NCBI GenBank assembly: GCA_002817055.1 | Contig: MUCU01000030.1 | Span: forward strand, 1 to 16,742 | Length of the DNA stretch: 16,742 nucleotides | From: SAR202 cluster bacterium Io17-Chloro-G7 | GTDB taxonomy: Bacteria > Chloroflexota > Dehalococcoidia > UBA3495 | Reading direction: 5' to 3' | Shown: positions 13,507 to 16,742 of the stretch, in pieces | Numbering within the stretch: the stretch's first letter is position 1 | How the letters are laid out: every line of letters starts with the position of its first letter | Position numbers and translations under genes: made by a program | The notes under the pieces: model-generated | What the model was told of the DNA's origin: nothing | The model's database searches: none | What the model saw: only the letters and a program-made list of their open reading frames with translations

Positions 13507-15816
13507 ATGACAACCACATCAGACGTTCAGAGCGCCAGTTCTAGTAAATACCGGATCATAGGCACAAGCCCAATACGCCACGACGGCGTGGATAAGGTCA
13601 CTGGGGCGGCCAAGTACGGGGCTGATACTCAGCTGACAGGAATGCTTTACGGGAAGGTTCTTCGCAGCGTCCACGCTCATGCCCGCATACGATCCATCGA
13701 CACCAGCAAGGCAGCAGCCCTGCCCGGTGTGTTCGCAGTGTGCACGTCCAAGGACTTCCCCATCATTGAAGATCAGGTAATCGACTTGGCGGAAGCACAA
13801 GGCACTGCTAGGCTTATGGCTGAGCACGTCCTAGCCAACCAGAAAGCGCTGTACAAAGGGCACGCACTTGCGGCAGTCGCGGCCGTAAACGCTCATGTGG
13901 CCGAGCAAGCCATCAAGCTGATCGACGTGGACTACGAAGTCCTTCCCACGGTTTTAACTCTCCGCGACGCCCTAAAGGAGGATGCTCCAATACTCCACGA
14001 GAACCTCACTACCATGTTCCGGGTGGAGCGCTTCTCCCGGGGCGAGGACACAGGAGTCAAAGGCAACGTGGCGGCCCACATTCAGCACAAACTGGGCGAC
14101 ATCGAAAAGGGCTTCGCCGAGGCCGACGTCATAGTCGAGCGAGAGTTCGACACCGAGACCGTACACCAAGGTTACATTGAGCCTCACGCCTCGACCGCCA
14201 ATTGGTCCAAAGACGGCAAGTTGACCGTCTGGACCTGCACCCAAGGCGCATTCGCCATCCGCTCCTCTTGTGCCGCCATATTAGACATACCCGAATCCAA
14301 CGTGAGGGTGGTGCCCACCGAGATCGGTGGCGGGTTTGGCGCCAAGATTACCACCTACCTAGAGCCTGTGGCCGCCGTTCTCTCCAAAAAGACCGGACGA
14401 CCTGTAAAAATCGTGATGGACCGGAAAGAAGTGTTTGAAGGCACCGGGCCCACGTCGGGCACCCGCATACGGTGCAAGATCGGGGCCACCAAAGCCGGCA
14501 AGATAACCGCAGCCGAACTCCACATGGAATATGAAGCCGGAGCCTACCCCGGATCCCCCGTGGGCGGAGGCACCATGGCGGCCACCGGACCCTACAATAT
14601 TGAAAACCTGTTAGTTGACGGCTACGACATCGTCTGCAACAAGCAGAAGGTGCAAGCTTACCGGGCTCCTGGACAACCTCAAGGCGCTTTCGCCGTGGAA
14701 CCGGTCATCGACGAGTTGGCGGAAAAGCTGGGTATGGACCCCATGGATTTCCGCCTCAAGAACGCCGTAAAAGAGGGCGACCGGCAACCCAACGGTGTAG
14801 CCCACCCAGTGTTCGGTTGCCGGGAAATGGAAGAAGAAATGAAATCGCACCCCCACTACACTACGCCTCTATCCGGGCCAAACCAGGGGCGAGGAGTGGC
14901 GGTAGGGTATCGCTGGCAGGGAGGTCAGGCGTCCACAGCTACCATAAACGTTAACTCCGACGGGACCATTAACCTGATCACCGGCTCGGTGGACATTGGG
15001 GGCACCCGCACCTCCGTGGCCATGCAAGCCGCCGAAGTTCTGGGTTTGCAGGCCGAAGATGTGGCTCCGACCGTAGTCGACACGGATTCCATAGGCTGGA
15101 CCGGGGTCACCGGGGGAAGCCGCACAACTTTCGACACTGGTCTGGCGGCGATCGCCGCCGCTGAGGCGGTGATTAAAGAAATGTCCGGTCGCGCAGCCCT
15201 GATTTGGGAAGTGCAAGCCGAGGACGTGGAATTCCATGACGGGACTTTTGTTTGCAGCAAAAACGCCGAGGACAAACTGACGTTCAAACAGCTCGCGGCA
15301 AGACAGTTGCGCACTGGCGGCCCTATTTCCTGTTCCGTGGGGGCCACCTCCACAGGGATGGGGCCGATCATCGCCGGGAACATCATAGACGTGGAGGTTG
15401 ACCCGGAGACTGGCAAGGTGGACGTACTCCGTTGCACGGCATTCATGGACGCTGGCACGGCGATCCACAAAGCATACGTGGAAGGCCAGATGCAGGGCGG
15501 CACGGTCCAAGGCATTGGCTGGGCGTTGAATGAAGAGTACTTCTATCACGAAGACGGCACCATGGCCAACTCCAGCTTCCTGGACTACCGCATGCCCACC
15601 ATGTTGGATATTCCCATGGTGGACTGCGTGATAACCGAGGTGCCCAATCCCAAGCATCCCTTCGGCATTCGGGGCGTAGGCGAGGCGCCAATCATCCCTC
15701 CTTTAGCGGCGCTGGCCAACGCAATCTACAACGCCGTAGGGGTGAGGCTGACCAAGCTGCCGATGACTCCCGGCTCCATCATGGAGGCGCTGGAGGCTAA
15801 GAAATCCCAGAGATAA
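13507..15816 (+). CDS. Xanthine dehydrogenase family, molybdopterin-binding (large) subunit
   Basis: This is the catalytic large subunit of a molybdenum hydroxylase, which inserts oxygen from water into a carbon-hydrogen bond of a heterocycle, aldehyde or similar substrate. The 769 residues comprise the small hammerhead domain (about 27-145, GVDKVTGAAKYGAD) and the molybdopterin-binding domain, with GGGFGAK at 274-280, AYRAPGQPQGAFAVEP at 384-399, QMQGGTVQGIGWALNE at 661-676 and the active-site glutamate in GVGE (E726). The active-site loop AYRAPG is neither the CO-dehydrogenase form I type (AYRCSFR) nor form II (AYRGAGR), so this is not CoxL. The usual partner subunits, a 2Fe-2S protein and an FAD protein, are not encoded in the window. 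The ATG at 13507 has GAGGG at 13495-13499. A VOC gene follows 70 bp later. The substrate is unknown. Confidence 0.92.
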   Translation: MTTTSDVQSASSSKYRIIGTSPIRHDGVDKVTGAAKYGADTQLTGMLYGKVLRSVHAHARIRSIDTSKAAALPGVFAVCTSKDFPIIEDQVIDLAEAQGTARLMAEHVLANQKALYKGHALAAVAAVNAHVAEQAIKLIDVDYEVLPTVLTLRDALKEDAPILHENLTTMFRVERFSRGEDTGVKGNVAAHIQHKLGDIEKGFAEADVIVEREFDTETVHQGYIEPHASTANWSKDGKLTVWTCTQGAFAIRSSCAAILDIPESNVRVVPTEIGGGFGAKITTYLEPVAAVLSKKTGRPVKIVMDRKEVFEGTGPTSGTRIRCKIGATKAGKITAAELHMEYEAGAYPGSPVGGGTMAATGPYNIENLLVDGYDIVCNKQKVQAYRAPGQPQGAFAVEPVIDELAEKLGMDPMDFRLKNAVKEGDRQPNGVAHPVFGCREMEEEMKSHPHYTTPLSGPNQGRGVAVGYRWQGGQASTATINVNSDGTINLITGSVDIGGTRTSVAMQAAEVLGLQAEDVAPTVVDTDSIGWTGVTGGSRTTFDTGLAAIAAAEAVIKEMSGRAALIWEVQAEDVEFHDGTFVCSKNAEDKLTFKQLAARQLRTGGPISCSVGATSTGMGPIIAGNIIDVEVDPETGKVDVLRCTAFMDAGTAIHKAYVEGQMQGGTVQGIGWALNEEYFYHEDGTMANSSFLDYRMPTMLDIPMVDCVITEVPNPKHPFGIRGVGEAPIIPPLAALANAIYNAVGVRLTKLPMTPGSIMEALEAKKSQR

Positions 15817-15886
15817 TTCCATCCCAGTAGTTGAGTGCGGTAGCAGTGCCAATGATGATGAACATTCGGCAAACAAGAAGCTAGAC

Positions 15887-16342
15887 ATGATCAAACCAAC
15901 ACGTTTGGGCCACGTGGTCCTGCGAGTCCGGGACCTAGACCGCTCGGAAGAATTCTACACCAAGTTCTTGGGCATGGAAGTTAAAGGCAGAAGGGAAGGT
16001 CGCATGGTCTTTTTCCGCAGCAATGAGGACACCGATCATGACCTAGCCATTGCCAATCTCGGCGACGATGATGCTCCCGGGCCCGAGGCGACCCGGGTAG
16101 GAATGTATCACATGGCTTACGAGTTCGAATCCATCGAAGACATCAAAGAGGCCTACCGTTTGACCCAGGAAATGGGCATCAGAATTGCAGGTTTTGGCGA
16201 CCACGGAGAGATCAAGGGCTTGTATATTCTGGACCCGGACGGCATTGAGATCGAGTTGTGCGCCTTTGCTCCGGAGTGCCAGGACACGCCGCTGGAAGAA
16301 CTGTTAACCCAGGCTTCCAGCGAGCCTGTCACGGCGGGGTAG
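15887..16342 (+). CDS. VOC superfamily protein (glyoxalase / extradiol dioxygenase fold)
   Basis: A 151-residue protein with the vicinal-oxygen-chelate fold, made of two beta-alpha-beta-beta-beta modules. The N-terminal LGHVVLRVRDLDRSEEFYTKFLGM (7-30) is typical. The likely metal ligands are H9, H75 in YHMAYEF and E123 in DPDGIEIEL, the pattern shared by catechol 2,3-dioxygenases and related lyases. H51 in DTDHDLAI is another histidine in the first module. Such proteins span ring cleavage, glutathione-dependent lyase and resistance functions, so the exact reaction cannot be assigned. Its place behind a molybdenum hydroxylase subunit and a GMC oxidoreductase fits ring-substrate catabolism, but that is inference. 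The start ATG has only a weak AAGAAG upstream (about 15876). The last 25 residues are a disordered, acidic tail. Confidence 0.85.
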   Translation: MIKPTRLGHVVLRVRDLDRSEEFYTKFLGMEVKGRREGRMVFFRSNEDTDHDLAIANLGDDDAPGPEATRVGMYHMAYEFESIEDIKEAYRLTQEMGIRIAGFGDHGEIKGLYILDPDGIEIELCAFAPECQDTPLEELLTQASSEPVTAG

Positions 16343-16561
16343 CCACTGGTTGCGCTCACATCCCTTCGACAAGCTCAAGACAGGCCTAACCTTTCCCTGA
16401 AATAGAGCTTTGCGCCAAAAGTCACCCGCAGTTCGCTCAGCTCCTCAGAATGACACTTTTGAGGCAAAGCCGCGAAAGGGGAAAGGCCCCTGTCCTCTCC
16501 CCTTCACGAGGGAGACCTAGCGTGGGGGAGAGCTTCGCAGGTAAATTCTCGTTCAATTAAC
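16343..16561. repeat. Composite intergenic repeats
   Basis: Several repeat motifs known from many bacterial genomes are stacked here. TTCGACAAGCTCAAGACAGG (around 16366-16385) is followed by a 16-bp inverted repeat (16407-16422 with 16455-16470, 14 of 16 matching) enclosing CAGAATGACA-type sequence, and then by CTCTCCCCTTCACGAGGGAGA-like DNA (around 16495-16515). The same AGAATGACA word also appears at the left edge of the window, near 21 and 65. No open reading frame of interest lies here. Confidence 0.6.
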
Positions 16562-16601
16562 AATTAGACCCCAGTTCATGATCATGAACTGGGGTCTAAT
16601 T
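16562..16601. repeat. Perfect 40-bp palindrome, possible bidirectional terminator
   Basis: The halves 16562-16581 and 16582-16601 are exact reverse complements with no spacer. The centre is CATGATCATG and the outer arm AATTAGACCCCAGTTCATGA. As RNA it would fold into a hairpin with a small loop and long AU-tipped stem, followed by TTATT on the plus strand and AATTG on the minus, so it may terminate transcripts from both sides. It lies 220 bp after the VOC gene. Confidence 0.85.
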
Positions 16602-16742
16602 TATTGCTTGCCTAGCTACGGGTTTCCGAGATTAGATCCCCTGCCTGTAAACGGCGGAGTAATAATGTGCCACAGAGGCGGTAGGGCCGCTGCGGAGGTG
16701 GCGGTTTAAAATTGTACCGCCCGAGGTCTTCTCTCTAAGCTA
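16602..16742. other. Right edge of the window, non-coding
   Basis: No gene is recognised. A small hairpin, GGCGGT (16700-16705) with ACCGCC (16716-16721), and a second GGCGGTA word near 16678 are the only structure seen. Confidence 0.4.

Noticed and set aside
14869..15657. Long open frame of 262 codons on the minus strand inside the molybdenum-subunit gene
   Set aside because: It is a shadow of the real gene: rich in His, Gly and Arg, with no ribosome binding site and no family resemblance.
13507..15816. Aerobic CO dehydrogenase large subunit (CoxL)
   Set aside because: The active-site loop reads AYRAPG, not the AYRCSFR or AYRGAGR of the CO dehydrogenase forms.

Overview
The window looks like a piece of a free-living, metabolically versatile bacterium. 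The closest match by gene style is the Chloroflexota (SAR202 / Dehalococcoidia-like lineages). That placement is an inference from the mix of a TRAP transporter, GMC oxidoreductase, molybdenum hydroxylase subunit, MFS carrier and double zinc-ribbon protein, and from intergenic repeats built on CCGGCGGAGGCCGG and TTCGACAAGCTCA. No rRNA, tRNA, CRISPR array or insertion sequence was seen. UGA is a normal stop in most genes here.

Layout. 82-1438: two LolD/MacB-type ABC ATPases in tandem, the first broken just after its signature motif, the second intact; no permease is visible. 1439-2169: a long decayed stretch leading into a 5'-truncated TRAP solute-binding protein (2170-2571). 2982-5277: intact TRAP membrane subunits dctQ and dctM, closed by a strong hairpin at 5312-5355. 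5629-7145: a SAM methyltransferase and a PhzF-family protein. 7146-7786: a 36-codon NTF2/SnoaL-like fragment, then an AT-rich control region with palindromes and an extended -10 promoter ahead of a double zinc-ribbon protein (7802-8089). 8271-10489 on the minus strand: an aspartate dehydrogenase (nadX-like) followed by an MFS transporter. 10903-13296: a glutaredoxin-DinB fusion and a GMC flavin oxidoreductase. 13507-16342: a large molybdopterin-binding subunit of the xanthine dehydrogenase family and a VOC (glyoxalase/dioxygenase-fold) protein. 16343-16742: repeat-rich intergenic DNA with a perfect 40-bp palindrome.

The main discovery candidate is the gene at 10903-11664. A strong ribosome binding site and ATG lead into a glutaredoxin fold in which the first cysteine of the CxxC redox motif is an in-frame TGA (10933-10935). 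The frame then stays open for 242 codons through the rest of the glutaredoxin domain and a full DinB domain. A stem-loop at 10949-10975, with a G-starting apical loop 23 nt after the UGA, fits the published bacterial SECIS rules. This suggests a selenocysteine-containing (UxxC) glutaredoxin-DinB fusion, which an ordinary gene caller would start downstream of the TGA, losing the active site.

Functionally the right half reads as an oxidation module (GMC flavoenzyme, molybdenum hydroxylase subunit, VOC protein) next to a thiol/selenol redox protein. The left half is uptake and export machinery with two eroding genes.
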